From Bog-159 sp049511415 (GTDB lineage Bacteria > Acidobacteriota > Terriglobia > Bryobacterales > Bryobacteraceae): a DNA stretch of 64,000 bases. The notes below the pieces were generated by a model. It ran no database searches. It saw only the letters and a list, made by a program, of their open reading frames with translations, and was not told the origin of the DNA. Below, piece by piece: positions 25,001-34,472 of the stretch. Within the stretch, counting starts at the first letter, position 1. Each line of letters opens with the position of its first letter. The DNA is taken from positions 26,181 through 90,180 of the forward strand of contig JBEKYC010000023.1 in NCBI GenBank assembly GCA_049511415.1, read 5' to 3'. The translations under genes and the position numbers were made by a program.

Positions 25001-26258
25001 ATTCCCAGCGGCGCGCAAACCGCCGCGCGACAAGAAACAGGACGATGCCGGCGCCGAACAACACCCCCAGTTGCGGCGCGAGATGCCAGACCGGCTCGTC
25101 GCGCCAGAACACTTTGGTGTAGCCGTCGATGGCCCAGGCGTTGATGGTGATGAGTCCCACCTTCTGCATGGCTTCCGGCATGAAGTAGCGCGGGAACATG
25201 CTGCCGCCGATGGCGGACATGGTGAGGATCAGCAGCGTGGAAATCGCACCCGCTTGCGCGCGCGTGTGCGACAGACTGGCCAGCACCATGCCGAACGACG
25301 CTACGGCGAACGCGGTGGCCGCGGTCATCACGATGAAGCCCGGCACATGCGTGAACAGGTCCAGGTGGAAGACGGCTGCCGCCCACAGGAACATCAGCGT
25401 AAGTTGCAGGAACGCCAGCAGCGCGCTGTAGGCCATCTTGCCCGCCAGCAGCGTGGTCATGCTGACGCGCGCGCTCAGGATGCGGTCGAGAGCGCCGCTC
25501 TCGGCTTCATCCAGCAGACTGCCACCCGCCGCGCTGGCCGTGAACAGCAGAAACATCACGCCGATACCGGCCGCATAGAAGGAAATCATAGAACGCTTCT
25601 CGCCCACCACGTCGCGTATGTCGAGTGCCACCAGGCTGCCGCCGGCGTTATTGCCTCCGCCGCTACTACTGCCGCTGCGAACCATCGAGAGGGATGACTC
25701 GATATTGCGCCGCTGTTCCGGAGTCAGACTGCCGCTGAACTGCTCAAAATACTTCATCCCCATCCGCGCCATCACGTCCGGCATAGCGGTCATCACGGTT
25801 TTCTGCAGCATCCCCGCCACCATCTGCGCCGCCACTGGATCGGAGCTGTCATGCAGCAGTTTGATGGTGGGCCGGTTCGTGGCCGGGCCGAATGCAATCG
25901 GCGCCGCGCCGAATCCCTGGGGAATAATCAGCGCAGCGGATGCATCACCCCGTTTCACGGCGGCTTCAGCGGTGGCCGCGGTGTAATCGGGCGGCGTAGG
26001 TTGGCCCTTCTTCGCCTCCGCATGCGTACGCGCATCGAGCGACGCCTCCTTCAGCAGCGCCTGCACCAATCGCGCCGACACCGCGCTCCGATCCTCGTCT
26101 ACCACCAGAACGCTCACGCGCGGCGTGCCGCCGCCCATGCCGCCGAAGATGAAGGCGAAGATGCTGAAGAACGCAATCGGCAGAATGAACGAGAGTATCA
26201 GGGCGCCTCGGTCGCGGCGCAGGGCGCGGAATCCGTTAAGGACGATGGCAGCGATCAT
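24993..26258 (-). CDS. ABC-2-type exporter permease
   Basis: 421 residues. One N-terminal membrane helix (ALILSFILPIAFFSIFAFIF) is followed by a long extracytoplasmic domain (about 45-220). Five to six membrane helices then follow, for example ISFYAAGIGVMFLLFTASAA, LLAFLQLTLMFLWAAAVFHL and FIVMTAATAFAVASFGMVLA. This is the YhgE/DrrB-like ABC-2 arrangement. Its start overlaps the ATPase stop (ATGA, four bases). It exports an unknown compound, possibly a drug or lipid. Confidence 0.88.
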   Translation of the reverse strand: MIAAIVLNGFRALRRDRGALILSFILPIAFFSIFAFIFGGMGGGTPRVSVLVVDEDRSAVSARLVQALLKEASLDARTHAEAKKGQPTPPDYTAATAEAAVKRGDASAALIIPQGFGAAPIAFGPATNRPTIKLLHDSSDPVAAQMVAGMLQKTVMTAMPDVMARMGMKYFEQFSGSLTPEQRRNIESSLSMVRSGSSSGGGNNAGGSLVALDIRDVVGEKRSMISFYAAGIGVMFLLFTASAAGGSLLDEAESGALDRILSARVSMTTLLAGKMAYSALLAFLQLTLMFLWAAAVFHLDLFTHVPGFIVMTAATAFAVASFGMVLASLSHTRAQAGAISTLLILTMSAIGGSMFPRYFMPEAMQKVGLITINAWAIDGYTKVFWRDEPVWHLAPQLGVLFGAGIVLFLVARRFARRWEYA

Positions 26259-27178
26259 TGGCGCAGCTCCCTTCCAGTCAAATGCAGAAATACGGACTCG
26301 AGATTCGGCCGGCGCAGCACCACGTCGATCACTTCCAGGCCATCGCGGGCTGCCGCATCCAGCAGCCCGGCGATCTCCGTGGGTTGCGCCACGGCGAAAT
26401 GCGCGACGCCGTTGTCGAGCGCGCCACCGTGCGCGCCCGCCCAGGCAGCCACGTTGTCCACATCCGCCGCGAAGCGCATCAGCACGTCACTGCGCCGGCC
26501 GAAGGATTGATCCACCAGATCTTCTTTGGCGCCCTGCGCGATCACCCGGCCATGGTCGATGATGGCGATCGCATCGCACAGCCGCTCGGCTTCTTCCATG
26601 TAATGCGTGGTGTAGATCACGGTGGTGCCGTCGCCGCGCAGCCCTTCGACCATTTCGAAGATGCGGTTGCGGGATTGCGGATCGACGCCCACCGTGGGTT
26701 CATCGAGCAGCACCAGCCGCGGGCGATGCACCAGTCCGGCCGCCATGTTGAGCCGCCGCCGCATGCCTCCGGAAAGCGTCTTGACCACCGCATCGGCGCG
26801 GTCGGCCAGCGCGGCCCATTCCAGACACCAGTGGATCCCGTCGCGCAGCGGTTGGCCGCGCAAGCCCTGGTAACGTCCGAAGGCCTCCAGGTTTTCGCGG
26901 GCCGTGAGCAGCGGATAGAGCGCCAGTTCCTGCGGCACCCAACCCAGGGCCGCGCGAGCAGCCGGCGATCCGGCCGGTTGGCCGAAGACGCGAATGCTGC
27001 CCGAATCCGGAATGACGCGGCCGGCGATCGAGCGGATCAGCGTAGATTTTCCCGCCCCGTTGGGTCCCAACAGGCCCAGGCAGGCGCGCTCCTGGACCGC
27101 GAGCGACACGCCCGCCACGGCGGTCAGGTCGCTGAAGCGCTTCACAACCGAATCGATCTCCAGAGGTAGTTCAGACAC
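26255..27178 (-). CDS. ABC exporter ATP-binding protein
   Basis: 307 residues from GTG 27178 (VSELPLEIDSVVKRFSDL). The longer frame to 27250 would overlap the divergent dioxygenase gene. Walker A is GPNGAGKST, the signature is LSGGMRRRLNMAAGLVHRP, and Walker B is LVLLDEPTVGVD, with the H-loop in IYTTHYMEEAE. The C-terminal 80 residues (LMRFAADVDNVAAWAGAHGG) are the usual DrrA-type extension. It drives the permease encoded next. It is divergent from the dioxygenase gene, with only 19 bases between starts. Confidence 0.93.
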   Translation of the reverse strand: MSELPLEIDSVVKRFSDLTAVAGVSLAVQERACLGLLGPNGAGKSTLIRSIAGRVIPDSGSIRVFGQPAGSPAARAALGWVPQELALYPLLTARENLEAFGRYQGLRGQPLRDGIHWCLEWAALADRADAVVKTLSGGMRRRLNMAAGLVHRPRLVLLDEPTVGVDPQSRNRIFEMVEGLRGDGTTVIYTTHYMEEAERLCDAIAIIDHGRVIAQGAKEDLVDQSFGRRSDVLMRFAADVDNVAAWAGAHGGALDNGVAHFAVAQPTEIAGLLDAAARDGLEVIDVVLRRPNLESVFLHLTGRELRQ

Positions 27179-27197
27179 GTATAGACGATGGTAGCCT

Positions 27198-27998
27198 ATG
27201 AAGCAGACTTGTATGACGCCCGCGATTTTCTTCGGCCACGGCAACCCCATGAATGCCGTGCTTCACAATACATATACGGAAGCGTGGTCCGCTATGGGGC
27301 GCGAGATGCCGCGGCCCAAGGCGATCCTGAGCATCTCCGCGCATTGGTACGTGCCGGAGACCGGTGTCACCATCACTACGGCGCCGCGTACCATCCACGA
27401 CTTTGGCGGCTTCCCGCGCGAGTTGTACCAGGTGCAGTATCCCGCGCCGGGCGATCCCGAGCTGGCACGGCGCGTGCGCGCGCTGCTGGCGCCGCTGCCG
27501 GTGAAGCTCGATGAAAGCTGGGGCCTCGATCATGGCACATGGTCGGTCCTGTGTCACGTGTATCCGGAGGCGGACGTGCCCATCGTCCAGTTGAGCATCG
27601 ACGAAACCCAGCCCGCGAGTTTCCACTACGAACTCGGCGCGCGCCTGGCGCCGCTGCGCGAAGAAGGCGTGCTCCTCGTGGGCAGCGGCAACCTGGTGCA
27701 CAATCTGCACGCCTACGCGTGGGGCCGCCACGCGGTCGAGCCGTACGATTGGGCCGTCCGCTTCGAGGAGGAAGCTCGCCAGATGATCGTGGCCGGGGAA
27801 CACAAGCCGCTGGTGAGTTATGAACGGCTCGGCCGCGAAGCCATGTTATCGATTCCCACGCCGGATCACTACTTACCGTTGCTATATGTCATCGCATCGC
27901 GGCAGCAGGGCGAGTCAGTGAGCTTTCCAGTGGAAGGCGTGGATGGCGGGTCGATTTCCATGTTGTCAGTTGTGGTTGGCGGTCAGAAGACCACATAG
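27198..27998 (+). CDS. ygiD: DODA-type extradiol dioxygenase (YgiD-like)
   Basis: 266 residues of the class III extradiol (LigB-like) fold. Metal and active-site motifs are FFGHGNPMNAV (His near the N-terminus), LSISAHWYVPETG and WGLDHGTWSVLCHVYPEADV. VGSGNLVHNLHAYAWGRH supplies another conserved His. Family members include the E. coli 4,5-DOPA dioxygenase YgiD. ATG 27213 (MTPAIFFGHG) is an alternative start. The physiological substrate is unknown. Confidence 0.9.
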   Translation: MKQTCMTPAIFFGHGNPMNAVLHNTYTEAWSAMGREMPRPKAILSISAHWYVPETGVTITTAPRTIHDFGGFPRELYQVQYPAPGDPELARRVRALLAPLPVKLDESWGLDHGTWSVLCHVYPEADVPIVQLSIDETQPASFHYELGARLAPLREEGVLLVGSGNLVHNLHAYAWGRHAVEPYDWAVRFEEEARQMIVAGEHKPLVSYERLGREAMLSIPTPDHYLPLLYVIASRQQGESVSFPVEGVDGGSISMLSVVVGGQKTT

Positions 27999-28052
27999 CG
28001 CGCCGTATCCGAGGAGATCCGTGTCCTGCGGGGGCGGTGATACTCTATTGAA

Positions 28053-29450
28053 TTGCTTGATATGACACTTTTTGCGAAACCTGCCACGATGCTGGCACTA
28101 TCGATCCTCACAACCATGCCGTTGTGGTCCAGTCGCAACGTATCCAATCTTGCATACCGGTGCGACTCGCTTAAGAAACAGAATGCGTGCCGGGAACTGG
28201 CGAAGCTAGCGGAACACGACCGAGATCCTGCCGTGCGCATTCAGGCCACAAGCAGTTTAACGGACCAGACGCTGCTCGCATCACTCGCGACCCAGGACGG
28301 CAATCCAGATGTCCGCAAGGCTGCCGTCCGGAGGCTGACTGATCAACCCCTGTTGGCAAGAGTGGCATCCGACGACAGGGACGGTCCCGTGCGCAAGGCG
28401 GCAATCCAAAGGTTGACGGATCAGGCTCTGCTGGCGCGGCTCGCGGTTGAGGCTAGGGATATGGATGTCCGCAATGGCGCGATGGCTAGCCTGACCGACC
28501 GACAACTGCTGGGGAAGATGGCGCTGGAGAACCCGGACAAAGCTGGCCGGATCACCGCCGTTGATAAGCTGACCGACCAGGTTCTGCTGGCGAAGATTGT
28601 GGTGGAAAGCAAGGATCTTGAGGTCCAGGGCCGCGCCGTGCAGATGTTGACGGACCAAGCTTTGCTGCAGAAGGTCGCCGAAGCGGCCCCGGACGCCGGT
28701 GTTCGCGCCGCCGCCGTGCGGAAGCTAGCCGACCAGGCTTTGCTTTCGAAGATTGCGGTCCACGACACGGATCAAACCGTGCGCAGGGCCGCTGTCGAAA
28801 GGCTGACCGATGAAACACTGTTAGCGAAGCTGGCAGTCGAGGACAAAGATGCGCAGGTGCGCGCAACTGCGACCGGGAAACTAGCCGACCCGGGCCTGCT
28901 CGCCAGGATAGCTGCCGACGATCGGGATGATGCCGTTCGGGGTACCGCCCAGAACCGAATACGCACTCAACAGGCCGACGCTACCGGGCACGCAGCTCTC
29001 ATTGCGGCTTTGCGACAGATTGGCATTCACGTTTTCGAGTGGCCGACCGGTAGCGACCCTATCCGGCAGGCAGCCGATGGCACCAATAGTGGGGTCCTTT
29101 ACCTTTCTTCGTACGGAATGGCTGAGGCGAAGTTCTTGAACCTCACGCCGACCATGGCAGCCTACCTTGTGGGCAAGGACGGCCTAGCATGCCTAAACGG
29201 CGAAAGTGTGTCATTAGAACAATTCAGCAAATCGTTGCTGGGAAAAAGAATCATCGCCTTCTATCTCAATCTCGCCCGTAAGCCTGACAACAAGGAAGAC
29301 TGGAGCAACCGTCGCATGGCGTTGGTCAAGTTGTCCGATGAAGTTCCTCTGCCGGCTGTTAACCCAACGAGTCGAGTCCCAGCTTCATTTTGGGTCGCGC
29401 TGCTGGGCTCCTGCCAGAGAATCGGGACTGGCGCGCAGCTTGGTCGTTGA
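28053..29450 (+). CDS. HEAT/LRV-like protein with nine tandem 26-residue repeats
   Basis: 465 residues. A hydrophobic N-terminus (MTLFAKPATMLALSILTTM) may be a signal peptide. From about residue 69 nine near-perfect 26-residue units follow, each starting L(T/A)DQ.LLA and containing a D-x-VR-x-AV core. Examples are LTDQALLARLAVEARDMDVR, LADQALLSKIAVHDTDQTVR and LTDETLLAKLAVEDKDAQVR. A degenerate unit precedes them. The spacing resembles leucine-rich-variant/HEAT helical repeats used for protein binding. The C-terminal 160 residues (HAALIAALRQIGIHVFEWPT, GVLYLSSYGMAEAKFLN) form a separate unrecognised domain. It is probably a binding scaffold; the partner is unknown. Confidence 0.75.
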   Translation: MLDMTLFAKPATMLALSILTTMPLWSSRNVSNLAYRCDSLKKQNACRELAKLAEHDRDPAVRIQATSSLTDQTLLASLATQDGNPDVRKAAVRRLTDQPLLARVASDDRDGPVRKAAIQRLTDQALLARLAVEARDMDVRNGAMASLTDRQLLGKMALENPDKAGRITAVDKLTDQVLLAKIVVESKDLEVQGRAVQMLTDQALLQKVAEAAPDAGVRAAAVRKLADQALLSKIAVHDTDQTVRRAAVERLTDETLLAKLAVEDKDAQVRATATGKLADPGLLARIAADDRDDAVRGTAQNRIRTQQADATGHAALIAALRQIGIHVFEWPTGSDPIRQAADGTNSGVLYLSSYGMAEAKFLNLTPTMAAYLVGKDGLACLNGESVSLEQFSKSLLGKRIIAFYLNLARKPDNKEDWSNRRMALVKLSDEVPLPAVNPTSRVPASFWVALLGSCQRIGTGAQLGR

Positions 29451-29649
29451 CTATGAACCGTTCTGCGTCGTCTTGGGTTTTAAGAAAGGGGTTTGCGCAA
29501 GCGTCTGGCAAGTCAAGCTTCCATCGCGAGTCCGGCCGAGGTGCTCCCCGTGCCGGCGAAAATTCCATTGAGCGGTGGGATCAGCTCGAATCAATTTCGG
29601 CGTTGAAGACAGCTCTTAAGCTCCCATCGCCACCTGATAAAATACGCAC

Positions 29650-32463
29650 ATGCCCGTCCGCCCGCTCCTGATGGCGGTGTCTCTATGCGCCGCCGCGGCC
29701 GCTCAACAGTCCACCGTCCCTACGCCGCCGGACGCGGAGATGAATGCCGCGATTGAGGAGTTTAAGGTCCAAACACGTAATTTGGGGCTGCGCGCGGACA
29801 GCCCCGCAAAGGCCGGCCGGCACAGCCCGCTGCGGGATTGGCACGGGCGACTATTCGAAAATTTCCGCAACGACGTGCTGGACGCCATCCCGCACGAAAT
29901 CCGGCAGAACGGCGGCACCAAAGCCCTGCTGCGGCGCAATCAGTTCGGCTTCAATGTGGCCGGTCCAGTGGTTGTCCCGCACCTGCTCGAAGGCCGCAAC
30001 ACCTTCTTTTCCATCTCCTACGAAGGCGTGCGCGAAGGCATCGACCGCACGTATTTGCAAACTATTCCCACCATGGCGCAGCGCGCGGGCGATTACTCCG
30101 ATGTGGTGGACGACGCCGGCAACGTGCTGCCCATCTACGATCCGGCCACCACCAGCCCGAATTCGAGCTACGATCCCACACAGCCGGTCTCCACCACCAA
30201 CCTCCAATACAACCGGTCGCTGTTCCCGGGCAACATCATCCCGGCTTCGCGTCTCGATCCCGTGGCATTGGCCGCGCTGAAATTCTATCCGGCGCCGAAC
30301 ACCGACGTGGGACCGTTCTTCCGCAATAACTACTTCATCGATTCGCCCGAGACCAACACGGCCAATGGCATGATCGGCAAGCTGGACCAATCCGTGCGCG
30401 AACGCCACCGCGTCACCACGGAACTGGCATTTTCCAACGGCACGCTGGGCGCGGCGCAATGGTTTCCCACGGCCGCGAATCCGGGCCCCGCCAATCGCGA
30501 TTTCCAATCGCGGCGCGGATCGCTGAACTACATCTTCACCGCTTCGCCGCGCACGGTCAACACGTTCGGCTTCGAGGCCAATTCCAACGTCTCCACCAGC
30601 GGCGATCCACAGGACCAAACCAACTACGCCGCCCAGATCGGCCTTACCGGAATCGCAGGCGACGGCTTTCCGCTGATGCAATTCGGACCATACCTAAGCA
30701 TGGGGCAAGCCTATCCGTTTTCGCGCGGCGCGCAAAACAACTATATATGGAGCGACGATCTCTCCACCAAGCGCGGCAAGCACACGCTACGAATGGACGC
30801 GCGGTACACACTTCAGCAGGTGAATAGCTTCTGGCCCCAGTATCCGGCAGGCCTGCTCTCGTTCGACCCGGGCCTCACCAGCCTGCCGGGCATCGTCGAT
30901 ACGGGTGACGCGCTGGCCAGTTTCCTGCTGGGATTGCCGTCCTTCGCCGAGCAAACCATCGACACGCAGCCCTCGTATTTCCGGCGTTCGGAAGGCTCGC
31001 TGGCTTTTCGCGACCGCTATGAGGCGATGAAGGGCTTGACCATCAGCCTCGGACTGAACGCGGGCCTGTACGTGCCGCGATCCGAGAAATACGATCGCCA
31101 ATCGACGGTGGACCTGAGCGCCATCAACCCCGCCAATGGCCTGCCCGGCGCGTTGGTCGTCGCCGGACAAGGCGGCTTTGGCAGCACGTTCCAGCCAACT
31201 TTGGTGCGTGTGGCGCCCAGCTTCAGCCTGGCGTGGAATCCGCTGAACGACGCCAAGACGGTGGTGCGCTCCAACTTCGCGCGCAGCTATTCCGGCATAC
31301 CGATTTACTCCGGACAGTGGGGCACGCAAGGCTTCAACTCCTATCCGACCTATCTTTCGCCCGACTCGCAACTGCAGCCCGCGCTGATCTTGCGCAACGG
31401 CGTGCCGCCTTCGCCCACGCCCACGCCGGACCTGCAACCCGATGCGGCTAACAACACCATCGCGGATCTGATCGACATGTCGGACCGGCTGCCCACTTAC
31501 CAGTCCGCGTCTCTTTCGGTGGAACGCGAGCTTCCAGCGTCCGCCGTCGTTACGGTCGGGTTCTACTACGGCGGCGGCAAGAATCTCTTGGTCGGCAATG
31601 GCGCCGCGAATCCCAACGCGATTCCCCTGGCCGATCTGCAATACGGCGTGGAGTTGAACAATCTGGCCTTCAATCAGTCGTTGCGGCCTTATCCGCAATA
31701 TCAGGGATTCAATGTGTACGGCCAGTATCCGGTGGGCCGGTATCAGCGCGACGCCGGGTACGTGCGGCTGGAAAAGCGCTCGTCGAGCGGCCTGTCGGTG
31801 AATGCCTACTTCGAATTCAACAAGCAGATGGACGATTATTCCGGGCCCTACGGCACGCAGGATTTCTTCAACCGTAACGACGAATGGTCGGTGACGGCCG
31901 GCAATCGCCCCGTGCATCTGGACCTGAGCTGCACTTACGAACTTCCCTTTGGACCGAATAAACCGTTTCTGCGTTTTCCGGATTGGCGGCGCTACCTGAT
32001 CGACGGCTGGTCGGTAAGCGCCATGGGCACGGCGGCCAGCGGCGACCCTATCTATCTGACGCCGCTGTTCAATAATACCGGGGGCGTGGTGCAGGCGCTG
32101 CAAGTGGACGTGGTTCCGGGCGTGGACCAGCACGTCGCCAATCAGGGACCATCGCTTTGGTATAACCCCGCGGCCTTTATTCAGCCCGCTGACTTCACCA
32201 TCGGCGACGTCTCGCGCACCTTGGCGGGCTTGCTGAATCCGGGTTGGCAGAATTGGGACATGTCATTGAACAAGCGAGTTACCCTCGGCGCGGATCAGAC
32301 ACTCGAATTCAACGCCACGGCCTTCGATTTCATGAATCACGCTAACTGGAACGATCCAGATAACGTGATCGGGTCCGCCACCACACCTAATCTGGACGCC
32401 GGAAAGATCATTGGCTCGCGGGGCGGCCGCGTGATTCAATTGGGTCTGAGGTTGAGTTTTTGA
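29650..32463 (+). CDS. Oar-like TonB-dependent-receptor-family outer-membrane protein
   Basis: 937 residues with a signal peptide (MPVRPLLMAVSLCAAAAA). The sequence has the acidobacterial Oar-type pattern: NQFGFNVAGPVVVPHLLEGR, NTFFSISYEGVREGIDRTYL, QRAGDYSDVVDDAGN, IPASRLDPVALAALKFYPAP. A long beta-barrel ends in VIQLGLRLSF, an outer-membrane C-terminal signature. The usual N-terminal carboxypeptidase-regulatory domain and a clear plug/TonB box are missing, so it may be a truncated receptor variant. The VWFA gene begins inside its stop. Its ligand is unknown. Confidence 0.85.
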   Translation: MPVRPLLMAVSLCAAAAAQQSTVPTPPDAEMNAAIEEFKVQTRNLGLRADSPAKAGRHSPLRDWHGRLFENFRNDVLDAIPHEIRQNGGTKALLRRNQFGFNVAGPVVVPHLLEGRNTFFSISYEGVREGIDRTYLQTIPTMAQRAGDYSDVVDDAGNVLPIYDPATTSPNSSYDPTQPVSTTNLQYNRSLFPGNIIPASRLDPVALAALKFYPAPNTDVGPFFRNNYFIDSPETNTANGMIGKLDQSVRERHRVTTELAFSNGTLGAAQWFPTAANPGPANRDFQSRRGSLNYIFTASPRTVNTFGFEANSNVSTSGDPQDQTNYAAQIGLTGIAGDGFPLMQFGPYLSMGQAYPFSRGAQNNYIWSDDLSTKRGKHTLRMDARYTLQQVNSFWPQYPAGLLSFDPGLTSLPGIVDTGDALASFLLGLPSFAEQTIDTQPSYFRRSEGSLAFRDRYEAMKGLTISLGLNAGLYVPRSEKYDRQSTVDLSAINPANGLPGALVVAGQGGFGSTFQPTLVRVAPSFSLAWNPLNDAKTVVRSNFARSYSGIPIYSGQWGTQGFNSYPTYLSPDSQLQPALILRNGVPPSPTPTPDLQPDAANNTIADLIDMSDRLPTYQSASLSVERELPASAVVTVGFYYGGGKNLLVGNGAANPNAIPLADLQYGVELNNLAFNQSLRPYPQYQGFNVYGQYPVGRYQRDAGYVRLEKRSSSGLSVNAYFEFNKQMDDYSGPYGTQDFFNRNDEWSVTAGNRPVHLDLSCTYELPFGPNKPFLRFPDWRRYLIDGWSVSAMGTAASGDPIYLTPLFNNTGGVVQALQVDVVPGVDQHVANQGPSLWYNPAAFIQPADFTIGDVSRTLAGLLNPGWQNWDMSLNKRVTLGADQTLEFNATAFDFMNHANWNDPDNVIGSATTPNLDAGKIIGSRGGRVIQLGLRLSF

Positions 32464-33392
32464 TCCGTCTGCTGCTGGCCGGCGCGCTCCTGCTGCGATT
32501 GGCTGCGGCCGCGCCGCCCAAGCCGGCAGCCGCGGTTCTGAAGGTGGCCGCCTGGTCCGATGCCGGCGGCGATCCGCCCCTCACGATCAAGGACCTGCAC
32601 GCCACCGTGGCGGGCGCCGCTTCGCGCGTGATCGATGTCAAGGGACCGGCCGACAGTCTGATGCTCGTCGCGGTGCTTGATCTGGCGGGCGACCTTTCGC
32701 TGGCCGAACCTGCTAAGGAAGCGCTGGCCACCGAGATCGGCAAACTGCCGGCACGCGCCGACGTGGCGGTGATGCGCGCACAGGATGGCCCCAAGGTGCT
32801 GGCCGATCCGGGGCCGGACCGCACGCCGGCGATGGCCGCCGTCCGCGATTTACCGGTCAGCGGCAAGGCCGGCCTGCTCGATACGGTCGAGACCGTTACC
32901 AAAGTCGCGGATTCCATCCTGGCCAAGAACGCCATCCGCGTAGCAGTGCTGTATGTGACGGACAGCGACGTGGAGAACTATCGCGAGGATTTCACCAATC
33001 CCGTGATCAATTCCAGTGACACGCACGATTTGAGCCGGCGCTTTCCGGAAGCGTTGATACAGGATAAGATTTCCAAAGTGGCCGGTGTCATGGCGGAGCG
33101 GCGCGCGCCCCTGTTCGTGGTGCATCTGCGCTATCGCAGCGACCGGCTGGGGGAGGCCTATCAGAACGGGTTGAAGCAGTTGGCGGAAGTCACCGGCGGC
33201 AGCGCGATTTTCTGCCGGTCGAGCGAAGAGATCGCCGACGCCATCCATCGCGCCGTGGCGCTGATCGCATCGTCTTACAGCGTGGCCGTGACGTTGCCAG
33301 ATGGGCTGCCCAAGATCGTCCCGGTGCAACTGGATGCGGGCGGCAAGTGCACGCTCACGTATCGCACCCGCTTTGTGGTGAAAGAGAGATAA
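32460..33392 (+). CDS. Exported VWFA-related protein
   Basis: 310 residues from a TTG start overlapping the previous stop (TTGA). A signal peptide (IRLLLAGALLLRLAAA) is followed by a von Willebrand factor A-like fold: SLMLVAVLDLAGDLSLAEPA (MIDAS-like strand), GKAGLLDTVETVTKVAD, IRVAVLYVTDSDVENYREDF and KQLAEVTGGSAIFCRSSEE. This matches the VWFA-related domain family found mostly in Acidobacteriota. The first MIDAS motif lacks the canonical DxSxS, so metal binding is uncertain. It is coupled to the upstream Oar-like barrel, which suggests a cell-surface role (inference). Confidence 0.8.
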   Translation: MIRLLLAGALLLRLAAAAPPKPAAAVLKVAAWSDAGGDPPLTIKDLHATVAGAASRVIDVKGPADSLMLVAVLDLAGDLSLAEPAKEALATEIGKLPARADVAVMRAQDGPKVLADPGPDRTPAMAAVRDLPVSGKAGLLDTVETVTKVADSILAKNAIRVAVLYVTDSDVENYREDFTNPVINSSDTHDLSRRFPEALIQDKISKVAGVMAERRAPLFVVHLRYRSDRLGEAYQNGLKQLAEVTGGSAIFCRSSEEIADAIHRAVALIASSYSVAVTLPDGLPKIVPVQLDAGGKCTLTYRTRFVVKER

Positions 33393-33396
33393 TACG

Positions 33397-34203
33397 GTGG
33401 CAGTGAAACGCTGGCTTATTGGGATCGTCGTGCTGTTGGCGGCCGCGGGAGCGGTCGCGTGGCAAGTGCGGGTCAACCGCCGGCAGGCGGCGCAAATATC
33501 GCAACTCTCGGCGGAGAACGCGCGGCTGCGGCAACGCGGAGCGGAACTTGCGCGCACACCGGCGATCCCTGCTAACCAACCGACTCCACCCGCCGCGGCG
33601 GGACACGCGCCAGCCGCCAAGCCGGTCGCAAATCCGGAAGACGCCATCGCCATCCAGAAATTGAAACTCTCGCTGGCGGACGCCAACGCTTCCGTGGCGC
33701 GGCTGGAAACACGCGCCGAACAGGCCGAAGCTCAGGTGCAGGATCTGGGCCTGGACAACAAGCGCCTGTCCGCCTCGGAAGCCGATTTAAAAGAAAACCT
33801 TTCGGCCGCCAACCAGGCGGTAGACGCGCTGCAAAGAGAGCTGAAGAGCAACCGCGAGCGCGTGACGCAGGTGGAAATCGCCTATCAGAAGCTGCGCGAT
33901 CAAGGCGGCGCGGATGCGCGCAAATTAGGCGAGATCCAGCAACTCGCGGTCGAATTGCAGGATATACACAAGCGCCGGGAGACCTATCTCAACAGCATTT
34001 TGCGGCGCTACCGCCAGATCACCGAACAGTACCGTTCGCTCACCGGCGTGCTGCAGGCGCAGCGCACCGACGCGCCCGCCGCGGGCAGCGGCGACCTGGC
34101 GCGCATCCAGGATTCCATCGCCATGGCGGAGGAAGATCTGCGGCAGTTGAATAATCTGAATGCCCAGGCGCTGCTGATCCAGAAAAAAATGGCGGGTAAG
34201 TAG
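33397..34203 (+). CDS. Membrane-anchored coiled-coil protein
   Basis: 268 residues. One N-terminal membrane helix (WLIGIVVLLAAAGAVAWQV) follows a short basic start. A leucine-zipper-like stretch (AQISQLSAENARLRQRGAEL), a Pro/Ala linker and about 170 residues of heptad coiled coil (LADANASVARLETRAEQAEA, LKENLSAANQAVDALQRELK) follow. Starts GTG 33397 and GTG 33403 are both possible. It lies five bases behind the VWFA gene in the same operon. It probably spans the periplasm as a stalk; no family is recognised. Confidence 0.75.
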   Translation: MAVKRWLIGIVVLLAAAGAVAWQVRVNRRQAAQISQLSAENARLRQRGAELARTPAIPANQPTPPAAAGHAPAAKPVANPEDAIAIQKLKLSLADANASVARLETRAEQAEAQVQDLGLDNKRLSASEADLKENLSAANQAVDALQRELKSNRERVTQVEIAYQKLRDQGGADARKLGEIQQLAVELQDIHKRRETYLNSILRRYRQITEQYRSLTGVLQAQRTDAPAAGSGDLARIQDSIAMAEEDLRQLNNLNAQALLIQKKMAGK

Positions 34204-34206
34204 CCG

Positions 34207-34446
34207 TCAGGCCGATAAATAGGCCACGACACTGAGCGCGATCCATAGCGCTCCCAGTATGGCCAGCCACGCCGGCTGGCGCATGTGCTTGTCGGCGCCG
34301 GTGGAAACTGCCAGCCCGGAAGACACCAGGTTGAGGATCTTGTGCGCCCCCTCGACGAGTTCCTGGAACAACCCGCGAACGAGGCCGAACATGATCAGCA
34401 CGGTCCCGGTCAAGACGCCGGTTATGAGGTGATCGAGATCGAACAC
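34207..34446 (-). CDS. Small membrane protein
   Basis: 79 residues from a GTG start. Two hydrophobic segments, DHLITGVLTGTVLIMFGLV and PAWLAILGALWIALSVVAYL, flank an amphipathic middle (FQELVEGAHKILNLVSSGLA). There is no recognisable family. A 17-base element containing TATAAT lies 3 bases before the start and is shared with the next upstream gene. It ends three bases from the convergent coiled-coil gene. Confidence 0.55.
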   Translation of the reverse strand: MFDLDHLITGVLTGTVLIMFGLVRGLFQELVEGAHKILNLVSSGLAVSTGADKHMRQPAWLAILGALWIALSVVAYLSA

Positions 34447-34449
34447 ATG

Positions 34450-34466
34450 GACAATTATATCCGGCG
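34450..34466 (-). promoter_or_regulatory. Shared TATAAT element, copy 1 (possible leaderless promoter)
   Basis: CGCCGGATATAATTGTC on the minus strand, identical to the copy at 35874-35890. The TATAAT (34454-34459) ends exactly 7 bases before the GTG start of the small membrane protein, so transcription would begin at or next to the start codon. No clear -35 hexamer is visible. Confidence 0.55.
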
Positions 34467-34472
34467 GCGGAG

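Noticed and set aside
28276..28968. Direct DNA repeats first considered as a CRISPR-like array
   Set aside because: The units are 78 bases, in frame and conserved at protein level (LTDQ.LLA). They are coding repeats without spacers.
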